Shown in pieces: positions 1-8,815 of a stretch of 64,000 nt of DNA (the first letter of the stretch is position 1; each line of letters begins with the position of its first letter). The translations under genes were made by a program, and so were the position numbers. The DNA comes from JBBIJO01 sp037445895 (lineage in GTDB: Bacteria > Bacteroidota > Ignavibacteria > Kapaibacteriales > UBA2268): positions 1 through 64,000 of the forward strand of contig JBBIJO010000014.1 in the NCBI GenBank assembly GCA_037445895.1. The letters run 5' to 3'. The notes under the pieces were generated by a model, which worked only from the letters and a program-made list of their open reading frames with translations, ran no database searches and was not told where the DNA came from.

Positions 1-152
1 GATGGACAATGCGATTTCGAAACGACTTGCAGTTTACTCTGTGGAAAAGCCTATCGCTGTTTGTTCAGACAGAACTTGCCTACGACGAACGGCAGAAGTT
101 TGGTTTGCAATATCGCCAGAGCCTTCGGCTTGGCTTTGCCCCAGTGTTTTGA
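1..152 (+). CDS. C-terminal end of an outer-membrane beta-barrel protein (partial)
   Basis: An open frame (codons in phase with position 3) enters from the left edge and stops with TGA at 150-152, giving about 49 residues. The segment alternates polar and hydrophobic residues (for example LSLFVQTELAYDE, then FGLQYRQSLRLGFAPVF) and ends in phenylalanine, the usual C-terminal signature of outer-membrane barrels recognised by BamA. The family cannot be named from this fragment. It converges with the TPR gene that ends at 171. The other two forward frames are also nearly open here, so the choice rests on the barrel-like pattern. Confidence 0.5.
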   Translation, partial: WTMRFRNDLQFTLWKSLSLFVQTELAYDERQKFGLQYRQSLRLGFAPVF

Positions 153-170
153 AATTGTGAACTGTTTCCT

Positions 171-1865
171 CTACTCACATTGCAACTGCTTAAAATATTG
201 ATTAGCAGTTTTGTTTTTGGGGTCGAGTTGCAAAACTTTTTTCCATGCTTTGCAAGCCTCCTCTTTATTGTTCATCCCTTGGTATGAAATAGCAAGATAA
301 ATCCAAGGGAACGGAGAATCTTTTTCTAAATCTATCCATTTTTTTGAATGCCTATTCAGTTCTTTGAAATCCTTAATATCGAACAATAAGCTTGCAAGCT
401 TTGCAAAAGCAGTAGTAGTGTATCTTCCGTTTGTTTCTTTGTTGTTCTCGACTAACTCAATTGCACGCGAAAAGTTTTGTTTAGCCATATTTTTGTCGTT
501 CATTGCCGAATAGGCATCGCCCAAGTAAATGTATATAAGCGGATTGTTCGAATCTTTTTCCAAAGATTGATTAAAATAATAAAGCGCACTATCGGGTTTG
601 CCTTCATTGAAATAAGCATTCCCAAGGTAAAAGGTAACTTTGTTGTATAGGGTATCGTTGCAATTGGCAAGGTATCGAAAGAAAAAGCCTTTTGCTTGTG
701 AATAATTCTTGGATACAAAAGCAAGTATCCCCACTTGATAGGAAAGGTGGCAAAGTTTTGGGTCGCGGTCGAGCAATTCATTGTAAACGAGCAAAGCCGA
801 AGTGGTATCGTTAATTTTCAAATAGGAGCTTGCTAATCGTTCGAAGTCTTTGATTTCGAACACATTTTCGTTGCGCAATTCATTGTAAACGACAACAGCT
901 TTTCCAAATTCTTTGTTATCGAAATAACACCGCGCAAGTTTAAGTTTAGCGCTCGTCCGAACTGAATCTATTTCTTTCGAAACAATTTCGAGATGTTGGA
1001 CAGCAGAGTCGCATTTCCCAATTTCGACAAGCGATTGTGCAAGGTACCATCGGCCCAAATGCCCCGAAGGGCGAAGTAGAACATATTGATAAAAAGCTCG
1101 AGCGGCGTCTTCGAATCTGCGTGCAAGAAACAGGATTTTCCCTTGCTCGAACCAAGCTTTGGCATTTTTTTGGTCCTTTTGCGAAACAATTTGCCATTCT
1201 TTCAAAGAGCGAGTAAACAATTCGTTGGAAAGATTTTGGTCCAATTCTTTATTTGCCAGGTAATAGTATACAGTTGCAAGTTTAACCCGTGCATCGGTTA
1301 AATCGGGGTTCATCGAAAGAGCTTCTTCGAAGTTCCAACGAGCAAGCTCGTAAACTTTCTGGTTGAAATATAAATCGCCAAGAGCTACCAATGGAATTGG
1401 GCTCTTTTTGTTAAGTTCTTTAGCCTTTGTAATATAATATTCAGCGGGACGAAGCGAATCCGAACGAAGGTAAACATATCCAAGTTCGAGTGTCGATTCC
1501 CAATCGTCTTGATTTTTCTTTAAATAATCTTTCAAAAGTTTTATTGCTCTACCCGTTTGATTTGTATAGGAACAAGCTATCGCAAGTTTTCGGATTATTT
1601 CGGGTTTCCCGTCGTCGATATCGTAAGCAAATTCATACATAATTCGAGACGAGTCGTATTTTTCGAATTCAAAATAAACATCGCCAAACGAAACGTAGAG
1701 CATCTCGTCTTTGTATTTGTCTTTTATTAGTGTTGGCAACAAACGATACGCTTCCTCGATGGCGCCCTCGCGAACATATTGTTTAAATAAGCGAACATTT
1801 TCTTGCGCAAAAATAGACGAACTCAATAAAAAGATGAGTATTCCAATGTAAGCCAATTTCTTCAT
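171..1865 (-). CDS. Secreted tetratricopeptide-repeat protein
   Basis: A 564-residue protein with a cleavable signal peptide (MKKLAYIGILIFLLSSSIFA then Q). The rest is a continuous array of TPR units with the typical A-x-x-x-F/Y-x-x-A-L-x-x-x-P spacing, for example around residues 160-205, 245-270, 420-480 and 525-555. TPR arrays are protein-binding scaffolds. It is the last gene of the exbB-exbD-exbD-tonB-PstS-like block: its ATG lies one base after the TGA of the upstream gene and its Shine-Dalgarno GAGGAAG is inside that gene's last codons, so translation is coupled. In Bacteroidota this gene order is recurrent, suggesting a periplasmic role linked to TonB-dependent transport. No enzymatic domain is visible. 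Confidence 0.85.
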   Translation of the reverse strand: MKKLAYIGILIFLLSSSIFAQENVRLFKQYVREGAIEEAYRLLPTLIKDKYKDEMLYVSFGDVYFEFEKYDSSRIMYEFAYDIDDGKPEIIRKLAIACSYTNQTGRAIKLLKDYLKKNQDDWESTLELGYVYLRSDSLRPAEYYITKAKELNKKSPIPLVALGDLYFNQKVYELARWNFEEALSMNPDLTDARVKLATVYYYLANKELDQNLSNELFTRSLKEWQIVSQKDQKNAKAWFEQGKILFLARRFEDAARAFYQYVLLRPSGHLGRWYLAQSLVEIGKCDSAVQHLEIVSKEIDSVRTSAKLKLARCYFDNKEFGKAVVVYNELRNENVFEIKDFERLASSYLKINDTTSALLVYNELLDRDPKLCHLSYQVGILAFVSKNYSQAKGFFFRYLANCNDTLYNKVTFYLGNAYFNEGKPDSALYYFNQSLEKDSNNPLIYIYLGDAYSAMNDKNMAKQNFSRAIELVENNKETNGRYTTTAFAKLASLLFDIKDFKELNRHSKKWIDLEKDSPFPWIYLAISYQGMNNKEEACKAWKKVLQLDPKNKTANQYFKQLQCE

Positions 1866-1866
1866 A

Positions 1867-2817
1867 TCATTCTTCCTCGATTAACCTAAATTGAGCATTC
1901 GAAGGGACAATCCCTCGTTCGAAAAAGTATTGCTGTGGAAAACCAGGATTATATAAATATCGCGCAAAAGTCATAGAATTGTCATTCAATTTATCTAAAA
2001 CATAAACATAGTATTCAACAATGTAGGGGTAATATTTCCGAATAATGTTTGGTTGATTTACGCTATGAGGGTAAAAGTAGTTTCCCGCGGAATCCACGAA
2101 ACTAATCGGAAGGGCTCTAACGTCTGGCTCTGCAAAAAGATGCGAAAGATAACCAATCCCAATAGCATTGGGGTTCGATTTAACATAATTTGCAACACTA
2201 TCGTGGGATTGGAATATTCGCAATGGACGCTGAATCCTGTTGCCGCCAACTACTAGTTTGTTTAAATTCACAAGTTCCGACGAAAGTGGGCTATTCGATG
2301 CAATAACAGGTTCAGTTTGCAGTTTCGGATAAATCTTTTTCAAAGAATAATTTCTATCTATAAGAAATTCTCGGATTTGAGCATCGGTCAAGGTATCCAA
2401 AGGACAATCTTTGTTGACGTAAAAAACAAGAGCATCGTAGGCAATTGTAAGTTTTTGGTGTGGGAAAACGTTAAACGCTTTCATCAAAGAATCTTCGTAG
2501 CGAGTGTAGTCGCGGGCAATCACAATTGCATCGGTTTCGCGGGCAAGGAGCTTTGCCATCGCATTCCAGGCATTGGTTCGGCGCAAGTCAACTTCGACAA
2601 GACTACCAGTCGAATCGTAGTGTTGGACTACTCTTTCGAGCAATGGAAATATTGATTCATCGCAATAGACCACAATCCTACGGTTTTCGATTGTTTCCCG
2701 TTTTTCTTTTACACAAGCCGAAAGAATAGACAATCCCACAATAAACATAACAATTAATTCAGAAGCTCTGATTAGTTTAGAACCAGCAAGAACTTTGGAA
2801 TAAGGCATATTTTTCAT
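1867..2817 (-). CDS. PstS-like phosphate-binding-type lipoprotein
   Basis: A 316-residue solute-binding-like protein of the PstS type (PBP-like fold). A hydrophobic segment ends in the lipobox-like LSACVKE, so it is probably a lipoprotein. The fold signatures are IVVYCDESIFPLLERVV near residue 48, the DAIVIARD stretch, and AIGIGYLSHLF later in the chain. It overlaps the preceding small membrane gene by ATGA and is followed after one base by the TPR gene. No ABC permease or ATPase is nearby; in Bacteroidota this variant travels with TonB/ExbBD, so a role in sensing or recruiting a substrate at the envelope is more likely than classical phosphate import. That role is inferred. Confidence 0.8.
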   Translation of the reverse strand: MKNMPYSKVLAGSKLIRASELIVMFIVGLSILSACVKEKRETIENRRIVVYCDESIFPLLERVVQHYDSTGSLVEVDLRRTNAWNAMAKLLARETDAIVIARDYTRYEDSLMKAFNVFPHQKLTIAYDALVFYVNKDCPLDTLTDAQIREFLIDRNYSLKKIYPKLQTEPVIASNSPLSSELVNLNKLVVGGNRIQRPLRIFQSHDSVANYVKSNPNAIGIGYLSHLFAEPDVRALPISFVDSAGNYFYPHSVNQPNIIRKYYPYIVEYYVYVLDKLNDNSMTFARYLYNPGFPQQYFFERGIVPSNAQFRLIEEE

Positions 2818-3026
2818 ACTTTTGTTTCCTTGTTATTTTGTTCTAATTCTTTCAATGCTTTGCGATAAGCATAAATACGATAGATTCCCCAAACAACAAG
2901 GAGTCCACCAATGACTTGTAGCTCAAATTTGTATGGATGGTCGTAAAATAATCTTCCGCTAAGGAAGAAAAATCCTATTAGAATGGTTAAAATCCGAACT
3001 GCATAATTAAAAACGACCACTTTCAT
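2814..3026 (-). CDS. Small inner-membrane protein of the TonB block
   Basis: A 70-residue protein with two predicted membrane segments (VRILTILIGFFFLSG and LQVIGGLLVVWGIYRIYAY) and a charged C-terminus (KALKELEQNNKETKV). A longer frame begins at 3074 with TTG, but the ATG at 3024-3026 is preceded by AGG at a short distance and gives a normal N-terminus MKVVVFNYAVRI, so it is preferred. It sits between tonB and the PstS-like gene, with ATGA overlap to the latter. Small proteins in this position are common in Bacteroidota TonB blocks, but no function is known to me. Confidence 0.65.
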   Translation of the reverse strand: MKVVVFNYAVRILTILIGFFFLSGRLFYDHPYKFELQVIGGLLVVWGIYRIYAYRKALKELEQNNKETKV

Positions 3027-3077
3027 TAACCTGTGAAAATCGCGAGCAATTACCCCACAGGGCAATTGCTCCAAAAA

Positions 3078-3860
3078 CTACCGTAGTTTGAAACGAATTG
3101 GGATACTTACCCAACAAGTTATTGGCTGCCCGTTTTGAATTGCTGGTGTAAACGTTGAGCTCATAACAGCATCGACGGCAGCTTGGTTCAGCATTTGGGA
3201 ATCGGATTGTTGAACCACTGCTTTTTTGGGTTTGCCATTTTTTTCGACAAGGACACGAACCACAACCTGGCCCTCGATTCCAGCCTTTCGTGCCATTTCG
3301 GGGTAAACAATCCTTCGTTGCAGGTCGCCAAGATCTATGTAGGGTTCTTTTTCGACTGGTATGAACTCATCGATTTCCGGTTCCGCTTCCTTCTGTTTGA
3401 TATCTACTTTTTGGTCGAGATTAAAGTCTTGTGGCAATTGGCTAATGTCTATCTCTTGTCCCTTTTCCTTTGCCAACGATTTGCTTAGTTCTTCGAAAGA
3501 TGCAAATTCTTTCAAGTCTTCCTTGATTTCAGCATCGGGAATTGGAACTGGCGTGCCAGCTTTCGCAGCCGTTGCAAGCTCCATAACTTGTTGCGAAGGC
3601 GGTGGCGGGGGAATATCCTCCTTTTGCTCTTCGAGTTGTTGGATTGGTCCGCCGAGGGTAATCTTGCTTATCGGAGCGCGAGGTATTGCCCCAAGACCAC
3701 TTTCGGTAACTTTTCCATAGACGAAATAGAAAAGGAACAAAAACACAACAATCGAGAGCGTGATTACAAATCCACGGTATGTATTACGTGGGATTACAAT
3801 TTTCAACTCTGCAAAACCATAAGTTGGTCGAGGTGGCAGTTCAATTACTTTGTTTGTCAT
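3078..3860 (-). CDS. tonB: TonB family energy transducer
   Basis: A 260-residue TonB protein: short cytoplasmic N-terminus, one membrane anchor (FVITLSIVVFLFLFYFVYG, residues about 31-49), an acidic/proline-rich periplasmic linker (EDIPPPPPSQQ and many E/K pairs), and a C-terminal TonB domain starting at YPEMARKAGIEGQVVVRVLV and ending IPIRFKLR. It passes energy from the ExbB/ExbD proton channel to outer-membrane TonB-dependent receptors. It starts 4 bases inside the end of the upstream exbD, so the two are translationally coupled. Confidence 0.93.
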   Translation of the reverse strand: MTNKVIELPPRPTYGFAELKIVIPRNTYRGFVITLSIVVFLFLFYFVYGKVTESGLGAIPRAPISKITLGGPIQQLEEQKEDIPPPPPSQQVMELATAAKAGTPVPIPDAEIKEDLKEFASFEELSKSLAKEKGQEIDISQLPQDFNLDQKVDIKQKEAEPEIDEFIPVEKEPYIDLGDLQRRIVYPEMARKAGIEGQVVVRVLVEKNGKPKKAVVQQSDSQMLNQAAVDAVMSSTFTPAIQNGQPITCWVSIPIRFKLR

Positions 3861-4462
3861 TTTTTTGCACCTCCTTCTGTTTGACCTTCAATGAATTTCA
3901 AATCGTTTTCTTCGAGTGGAGCAATTGTAAATTTACGTTGGCGTTTCACTGGTTGTCCCTTTTCGTCTATATCTTTCGAGATTGCTTCTGTGATTGGGAT
4001 TTCCGCAAGATTCAATTCATCGAGGATATTAACAACTTTTTCATAGCTTGCATCTGGGGAAATCTTCAATACTGTAATCAGTTTATTTTTCACATTGGGT
4101 TCGAGATTCTTTTCTATCAAAAGGGGACGCAGTTTCTTGATTTCAATTTCTTGCGGGCGGTTGTTTTCGTCGGCAACTCCTTTATACCAATAGAGCTTAT
4201 TGTCCTTAGTAAGCATAAATGTAAGAAGTTCGGAAGCACGCACTTCAACTTTTGCATACATTTCTGGCGGAATACGCATCTCCATTATTTGTGGCTTCAA
4301 CATCGTCGTCGTAAACATAAAAAAAGTAAGCAAAAGGAAAGTAATATCCACTAACGGTGTCAAATCGATACGAAAGCCTATTCTTTTCTTTTTCTTTCTA
4401 CGAACTATTTTACCTTTCTTAACCCTTTCGGGGACTTCGAGGGCACCACCTCCGCCAGCCAT
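3857..4462 (-). CDS. exbD: ExbD/TolR-type biopolymer transport protein (second copy)
   Basis: A 201-residue ExbD/TolR protein. After a basic cytoplasmic head it has the family signature RIDLTPLVDITFLLLTFFMF, which contains the membrane helix and the proton-carrying aspartate, followed by a periplasmic domain. Compared with the upstream copy at 4548-5090 it has a longer C-terminal region. Two adjacent exbD paralogues are usual in Bacteroidota and presumably form a heteromeric stator with ExbB. The start is the ATG preceded by AAAAGGAA. Confidence 0.93.
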   Translation of the reverse strand: MAGGGGALEVPERVKKGKIVRRKKKKRIGFRIDLTPLVDITFLLLTFFMFTTTMLKPQIMEMRIPPEMYAKVEVRASELLTFMLTKDNKLYWYKGVADENNRPQEIEIKKLRPLLIEKNLEPNVKNKLITVLKISPDASYEKVVNILDELNLAEIPITEAISKDIDEKGQPVKRQRKFTIAPLEENDLKFIEGQTEGGAKK

Positions 4463-4547
4463 TTCCTTTTCTCCTTAATTTTCTCTCAAATATTTAGACA
4501 CAATTAATTTACAATTAGTTACACGAAAAAGACAAAAAATTATGATA

Positions 4548-5090
4548 TTATTTTTCACCAATCTTTGGAGTTTCTTCGGCACCTTTTTTATCGGTTACAA
4601 AATTGAATACAAATGCACGATTTCGGCGTAGGATGTTCATTGCATCTTCGATATATTTGAAACGGACACGCCGGTCGGCATCTATTGCAAATTTCGTTGA
4701 GCTTCGAACCGAAAGAGTTGCACGAATCAATTTCCCAAGCACCGTAGTATCGACTTTTATCAATGCCTTGTTATATAATTCTGGTGGAATTTCCGCAACA
4801 AGGGGCCAAACCTGTTGTTGGTCTTTGATATTCGTTAAGCCATAGTAATAAGACGTATCTGCGGGATTCTTTTCGTCGATTGCAACGTTGATAATTGCAA
4901 GGTCGCGTTCGGGCAGTTTCGTTGTATCGGGCGAAACCATTGGCCTTTTGATTGTAAATTGTTTCTCGGCTTCTGCTTCGGATTTAAACTTAGCAGTGAA
5001 CATTAAAAATGTTAACAAAAGGAACGTAATGTCCACCAAAGGAGTTAAATCTATGACGAAACTCATCCTCTTTTTCTTAATTTTTGGCAC
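4548..5090 (-). CDS. exbD: ExbD/TolR-type biopolymer transport protein (first copy)
   Basis: A 180-residue ExbD paralogue with the signature VIDLTPLVDITFLLLTFLMF near the N-terminus (membrane helix with the essential aspartate) and a periplasmic domain that includes FAIDADRRVRFKYIEDAM. The start codon appears to be GTG, chosen because a strong Shine-Dalgarno (TAGGAGG) lies 5 bases upstream and the next ATG would remove basic residues usually kept before the helix. It follows exbB by 14 bases and precedes the second exbD by 85 bases. Confidence 0.92.
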   Translation of the reverse strand: MPKIKKKRMSFVIDLTPLVDITFLLLTFLMFTAKFKSEAEAEKQFTIKRPMVSPDTTKLPERDLAIINVAIDEKNPADTSYYYGLTNIKDQQQVWPLVAEIPPELYNKALIKVDTTVLGKLIRATLSVRSSTKFAIDADRRVRFKYIEDAMNILRRNRAFVFNFVTDKKGAEETPKIGEK

Positions 5091-5104
5091 GACTGCCTCC
5101 TAAT

Positions 5105-5887
5105 CTATTGCTTTATACGCAATGTAAATATCTGTGTTACATTCAAAATAGCTTCATCAATCATATAAAGATAATTATCGACTCTTGTAGTGAAAAAGTT
5201 AAAGAATACAATCGAAATGATTGCTCCGCCAAGTCCCCCAGCGGTATTATACAAGGCTTCCGAAATACCAACAGCTAACTGAGTAGCATCGACGGTTCCA
5301 GTTTCGCCAAAGGCAGCAAAAGCACGAATCATACCTATTGTTGTCCCCAACAAACCGAACAGAACAGAAATCGAAGCAATCGTCGAAAGAATAACAAGAT
5401 TCTTTTCGAGAAGTGGTGTTTCGAGGTTTGTGGCTTCGTCGATAGCTCTTTGAACCTCGGTAATTTTCTTTTCGACAGGGAAGTTGGCATCGTTTTCGAC
5501 TTGTTTAAATCGCTCGATACCAGCCCGCAAGATATTGGCAAGACTCCCGCGCTGTTTCTCGCATTCCTTCAAGGCATCGTCGAACTCTCCTTTCGTTAGT
5601 AAATCTTGAACTCGCTTTACAAATGTTGGAATATCCCCATGCCCTTTGGCTTTGTTGATTGAAAGAGTCCTTTCGAAGACAAAAGTAATCGAAATAATGA
5701 GTAAACTCATCAGTATCCCAACGATAGGACCCCCCGTATAAATTGCGCCAATGACGTTGCCTTTCTTCGGTTTTCTTTTTGTGTTTGGATCTTCGAAATT
5801 ATTCGAATTGCCAAAGTAAAGAAAGTAGAATGCATAAGCTATGATTAATGCAAGCGTGATTACGATAACATTAAATAACCTTTTCAT
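5105..5887 (-). CDS. exbB: MotA/TolQ/ExbB proton channel protein
   Basis: A 260-residue ExbB with three membrane regions: an N-terminal helix (VIVITLALIIAYAFYFLYFG), a second (GPIVGILMSLLIISITFVFE) and the C-terminal pair around ILSTIASISVLFGLLGTTIGM and LGGAIISIVFFNFFTT. The LLGTTIGMIRAF stretch is the conserved MotA_ExbB signature with the channel-lining threonines. It opens the TonB block and forms the stator with the two ExbD proteins encoded next. Confidence 0.93.
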   Translation of the reverse strand: MKRLFNVIVITLALIIAYAFYFLYFGNSNNFEDPNTKRKPKKGNVIGAIYTGGPIVGILMSLLIISITFVFERTLSINKAKGHGDIPTFVKRVQDLLTKGEFDDALKECEKQRGSLANILRAGIERFKQVENDANFPVEKKITEVQRAIDEATNLETPLLEKNLVILSTIASISVLFGLLGTTIGMIRAFAAFGETGTVDATQLAVGISEALYNTAGGLGGAIISIVFFNFFTTRVDNYLYMIDEAILNVTQIFTLRIKQ

Positions 5888-5911
5888 AAAACCCCTTTAA
5901 GTTATTAAAAA

Positions 5912-6253
5912 TTAATTTAAATCTTTTATTGCCTCTTCGATCGACGAATATATTGGAAAAACTAAAGTTAGTTTCGTTATTACAAACAAATTTTCGATTG
6001 ATTTATCTAAATTGCATAAGACTATTTTACCCCCCTTTTTGGTTACACTAGAGTGGGAAGCAATTAATACGCCCAATGCAGTAGAGTTAAGATAAGTTGC
6101 CTTGCCCATATCAATAATGATTGTTTTCTTTTCGCCTTTACTAATTTGTTGCAATGTATCGCGAAGGTGGTCTGTTTCCTCGCCGCCGATGAAATCCCCT
6201 CGAAGCCGAACAAGATAACCTCCTATTTGCTCTTCAACTTTAACCTTAGACAT
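5912..6253 (-). CDS. STAS-domain protein, anti-sigma factor antagonist type
   Basis: A 113-residue single STAS domain (MSKVKVEEQIGG to EEAIKDLN). The phosphorylatable serine of this family lies in YLNSTALGVLIAS, which matches the D/N-S-x-G/A-L-G-x-L consensus. Such proteins act in partner-switching with an HPK-like kinase or as phosphosensors. The frame extends to a TTG at 6286, but the ATG at 6251-6253 has AGGG 7 bases upstream and is the better start. It lies 24 bases upstream of exbB on the same strand, so it may be co-transcribed with the TonB block. The kinase and phosphatase partners are not in the window. Confidence 0.85.
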   Translation of the reverse strand: MSKVKVEEQIGGYLVRLRGDFIGGEETDHLRDTLQQISKGEKKTIIIDMGKATYLNSTALGVLIASHSSVTKKGGKIVLCNLDKSIENLFVITKLTLVFPIYSSIEEAIKDLN

Positions 6254-6338
6254 AAATAACCCTATTAGAGTTTTTATAAACTTCAAAACTAATTATAAAT
6301 TTGTTAATTACAAAAAAAATTGTTGTAGTTTCGCACCG

Positions 6339-6459
6339 TTGTGTTGAAAAATAGAAAATAAAAATTCGGAAAAGCAGAAACATAGAAGGAATGAATTAGC
6401 TCAAATCGTTTATTTATAAAAAAATAAGCAGCCAAAAAAACTTTTACAGTTCAACACAA
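6339..6459. repeat. Pair of 10-bp perfect inverted repeats
   Basis: TTGTGTTGAA at 6339-6348 is repeated inverted as TTCAACACAA at 6450-6459, enclosing 101 AT-rich bases with no gene. A TCGCAC hexamer lies just outside each arm in the same orientation. This could be the remnant of a small non-autonomous element or a long hairpin, or chance in AT-rich DNA. Confidence 0.35.
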
Positions 6460-6513
6460 AGGTTCGCACTCATCCCGGATTCTTGTGTTATATGCGATGT
6501 TCACCAATTGATT

Positions 6514-6900
6514 CTAATCTATGCGGCAATTTTGTAACCCCAGAATCCGAGATATCCGGCTCCGATTTCGAGCGACGAATCGATACAATGGGTTGAACAT
6601 AAAATAGCCAAGTTTATTGCTAAACAACCTTCCGACAATTCCCCAGAAGCATTTCATTTGTTTTAAGATTACGAAAATGGCTTCTGCTGTGGCATAAACC
6701 TTGTGGGTTGAATTCTCGACCACTAATATCGTTTCCCTTGCAAGCCCGAGTGTATAGCCCTTGGGCAAAATTTCGGATTCCATCTTTTGATACGAAAGAG
6801 CCTTGAACACATTGTTAGAGCAATTTTTGATTACCCACCCAGCGAAATAGTTGCAAATTCCACACTCCCCATCGTATATTATAAAAAATTTTGTTTCCAT
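6514..6900 (-). CDS. DCC-type thiol-disulfide oxidoreductase (DUF393)
   Basis: A 128-residue DUF393 protein. The family motif D-G-E-C-G-I-C is at residues about 9-15 (IIYDGECGICNYFAGWV), giving the DxxCxxC thioredoxin-like active site. The frame continues upstream to a TTG at 6987, but DUF393 proteins begin immediately before the IYDGEC strand, so the ATG at 6898-6900 is preferred; no clear Shine-Dalgarno supports either start. Members are small redox proteins of poorly known substrate. Confidence 0.82.
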   Translation of the reverse strand: METKFFIIYDGECGICNYFAGWVIKNCSNNVFKALSYQKMESEILPKGYTLGLARETILVVENSTHKVYATAEAIFVILKQMKCFWGIVGRLFSNKLGYFMFNPLYRFVARNRSRISRILGLQNCRID

Positions 6901-7083
6901 CTTTGAAGCAAACACACCCACAATCGCCTTTTCAAAAAACAAGTTAGCAGCGCCAATTATCAATCTTTGAGTTGCCAATATGTTCAATTAATAACTAAAA
7001 CTTTTCAACCATATCCAAAGATTTTCTTTAAAAGACGCAACGGCACCTCGATTCTATTACTTTATTCTCAAAAACAAAGATAT

Positions 7084-8349
7084 TTATGGCTTCGATTCCA
7101 TAACCTTTGCTTGTTCAATTTCTTCCCGGAACTTTATCTTTGGAACGACATAAACTTGTGCACCAAATTTTAATTGTTCTTCCATTCGGCAGGACCAAAC
7201 CAATCTGTCTTTCCATACAGTAATATCGGGGCATCCATCGCACATATTTGTCCCGCCATCGGACAGAATATCGATTGGTTGAATAATCATAATTGTTTGG
7301 TAATGGATACGGCCAAAGAAAGCTTTCGGATTCGTAATCAAAGATTTAAAATACCTTTTCGCAATTTTTCGAATTCCTTCGTCGAAAGGAGCAAGTAGAA
7401 AGAACAAACGTCCCCTTTTCTGCATTGCTGGCGAAGAATATGCAAGGTAACTACCTGTAAAGAAATGCTTAATGTTTTGCACAAGTTCCATAAATTTGGG
7501 TCCAGTGTATCCAAAAATCTGATGTTTATTTCCCATCCTGCCAGTAAGAAGCCATTTATACGAGTCGGGCAGAAGTGTTCCATTTAAAAAAGCAGAAGGT
7601 TGGAAATCGGGATAGAATTTTCGAATTTCATAAATTAATTCCTCGGATTTAACATCTGTCCGACGCGCCTCCTGTTCCTTGACGTAAGTAATATCCTCGA
7701 AAGTTATCTTCTCGTTTCCAACATAATAATCAAAATTTTTATCGAGCGAAGCAGAACGATATAGAATGAACACCATAATGTGAACAACATCGATATGTTC
7801 CTGTGCCCAACGAACAAGATGAGGAACATAGTGGATGGTTTCCGGATAGACGGTGGCATTGAAAGAGCAAGTTAACCCTCCAACTTCGGCAAGCATCTTT
7901 GCGTAATAGAGGCGAAGTTCGTTCAACTCTATTTCGTTTTTACCTTTCCAATGCGGGCGCTTTTGGTAGCTATCGATGTGGAAAGTAAATCCCCAAACTC
8001 CAGCCTTTTTCAATTCAATCAGCAGGTCCTTCGTTAAAAGCCCACCGTTGGTGTTGATAACAGGTTTCCATCCGCGAGAATGAATCATACGAACAATTTC
8101 GATTATTTCGGGATGTGTAAGGGGATCGCCCCCCGCAATAGAAACGCTATCGGTTTTACGAAGTCGAGCGAATAGGTCCAACTCTTGGGCAATTTCATCA
8201 AGCGTTTTGTGGGAACCTTTGCGATTTTCGCGATAACAACCATCGCAATAAAGATTACAAGCGTAAGTTGGCTCCAACCACGAAATTGCGTTATCGGCAA
8301 GATTCCATGGAAGACGAAAAAGTATCGTTGGAGAAAGATTAGTCGCCAT
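7084..8349 (-). CDS. Radical SAM protein with C-terminal Cys cluster
   Basis: A 421-residue radical SAM enzyme. The [4Fe-4S] motif is C-x3-C-x2-C in YACNLYCDGCYRENRKG (residues about 29-45), followed by the glycine-rich SAM-binding SVSIAGGDPLTHPEI. The C-terminal part has further cysteines (TNMCDGCPDITVWK and SCRMEEQ), which could bind an auxiliary cluster. The start at 8347-8349 is set by GGAGG 8 bases upstream; the longer frame to 8457 is rejected. The substrate cannot be told from the sequence. It is on the same strand as the DUF393 gene but 183 bases away. Confidence 0.8.
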   Translation of the reverse strand: MATNLSPTILFRLPWNLADNAISWLEPTYACNLYCDGCYRENRKGSHKTLDEIAQELDLFARLRKTDSVSIAGGDPLTHPEIIEIVRMIHSRGWKPVINTNGGLLTKDLLIELKKAGVWGFTFHIDSYQKRPHWKGKNEIELNELRLYYAKMLAEVGGLTCSFNATVYPETIHYVPHLVRWAQEHIDVVHIMVFILYRSASLDKNFDYYVGNEKITFEDITYVKEQEARRTDVKSEELIYEIRKFYPDFQPSAFLNGTLLPDSYKWLLTGRMGNKHQIFGYTGPKFMELVQNIKHFFTGSYLAYSSPAMQKRGRLFFLLAPFDEGIRKIAKRYFKSLITNPKAFFGRIHYQTIMIIQPIDILSDGGTNMCDGCPDITVWKDRLVWSCRMEEQLKFGAQVYVVPKIKFREEIEQAKVMESKP

Positions 8350-8815
8350 AATCGTAACCTCCAAAAAATGTAGAAAAAAAAACGAGTAGTTTAAACAAAT
8401 ATTGCCTATTTCAAACGCAAAATTCACTTTTTTAACAAAATTTCGACAAACCGACACCTTTCAAAAAAACCAGCAACATTAATTGGCATTTCGTTCGCAA
8501 GGCGTCGTCGGATTTCTGTAGGCGAGTCGTTCTCCAACAAACGAAATGAGAATATCTGCAATAGGGCTTACCCTAAAAGCAACAAAATTCGACTGCTTTT
8601 CTTTCTGTCCCTTTTTCCTCTTTAAGGAGTGAGATTAGGAAGGCAAAATCTCGGTGGAAAAAGGGATTTAGAGGCGAGGCAAAGCCCACTCAATGTCGTT
8701 TCTGGTTCGAGATGATAATCCCGGAAATTTCGGAGAAGAAAATCGTAGAAATGACCGAGCAGAATATTCAAATATTCAACCGAGACAACAGTGCTGTATT
8801 GAATTCCCACAGAAC
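8350..8815. other. 466-base intergenic region without a recognised gene
   Basis: No frame here has coding character and no tRNA fold could be made. A 7-bp inverted repeat AAAAGCA/TGCTTTT (8575-8581 and 8594-8600) next to a small AGGG/CCCT repeat could end transcription from prfA or structure its 3' end, but there is no T-tract in the prfA direction. Confidence 0.4.

Noticed and set aside
8693..8760. GGTTCGAGAT segment resembling a tRNA T-loop
   Set aside because: No 5-bp T stem, acceptor stem or anticodon arm can be formed around it.
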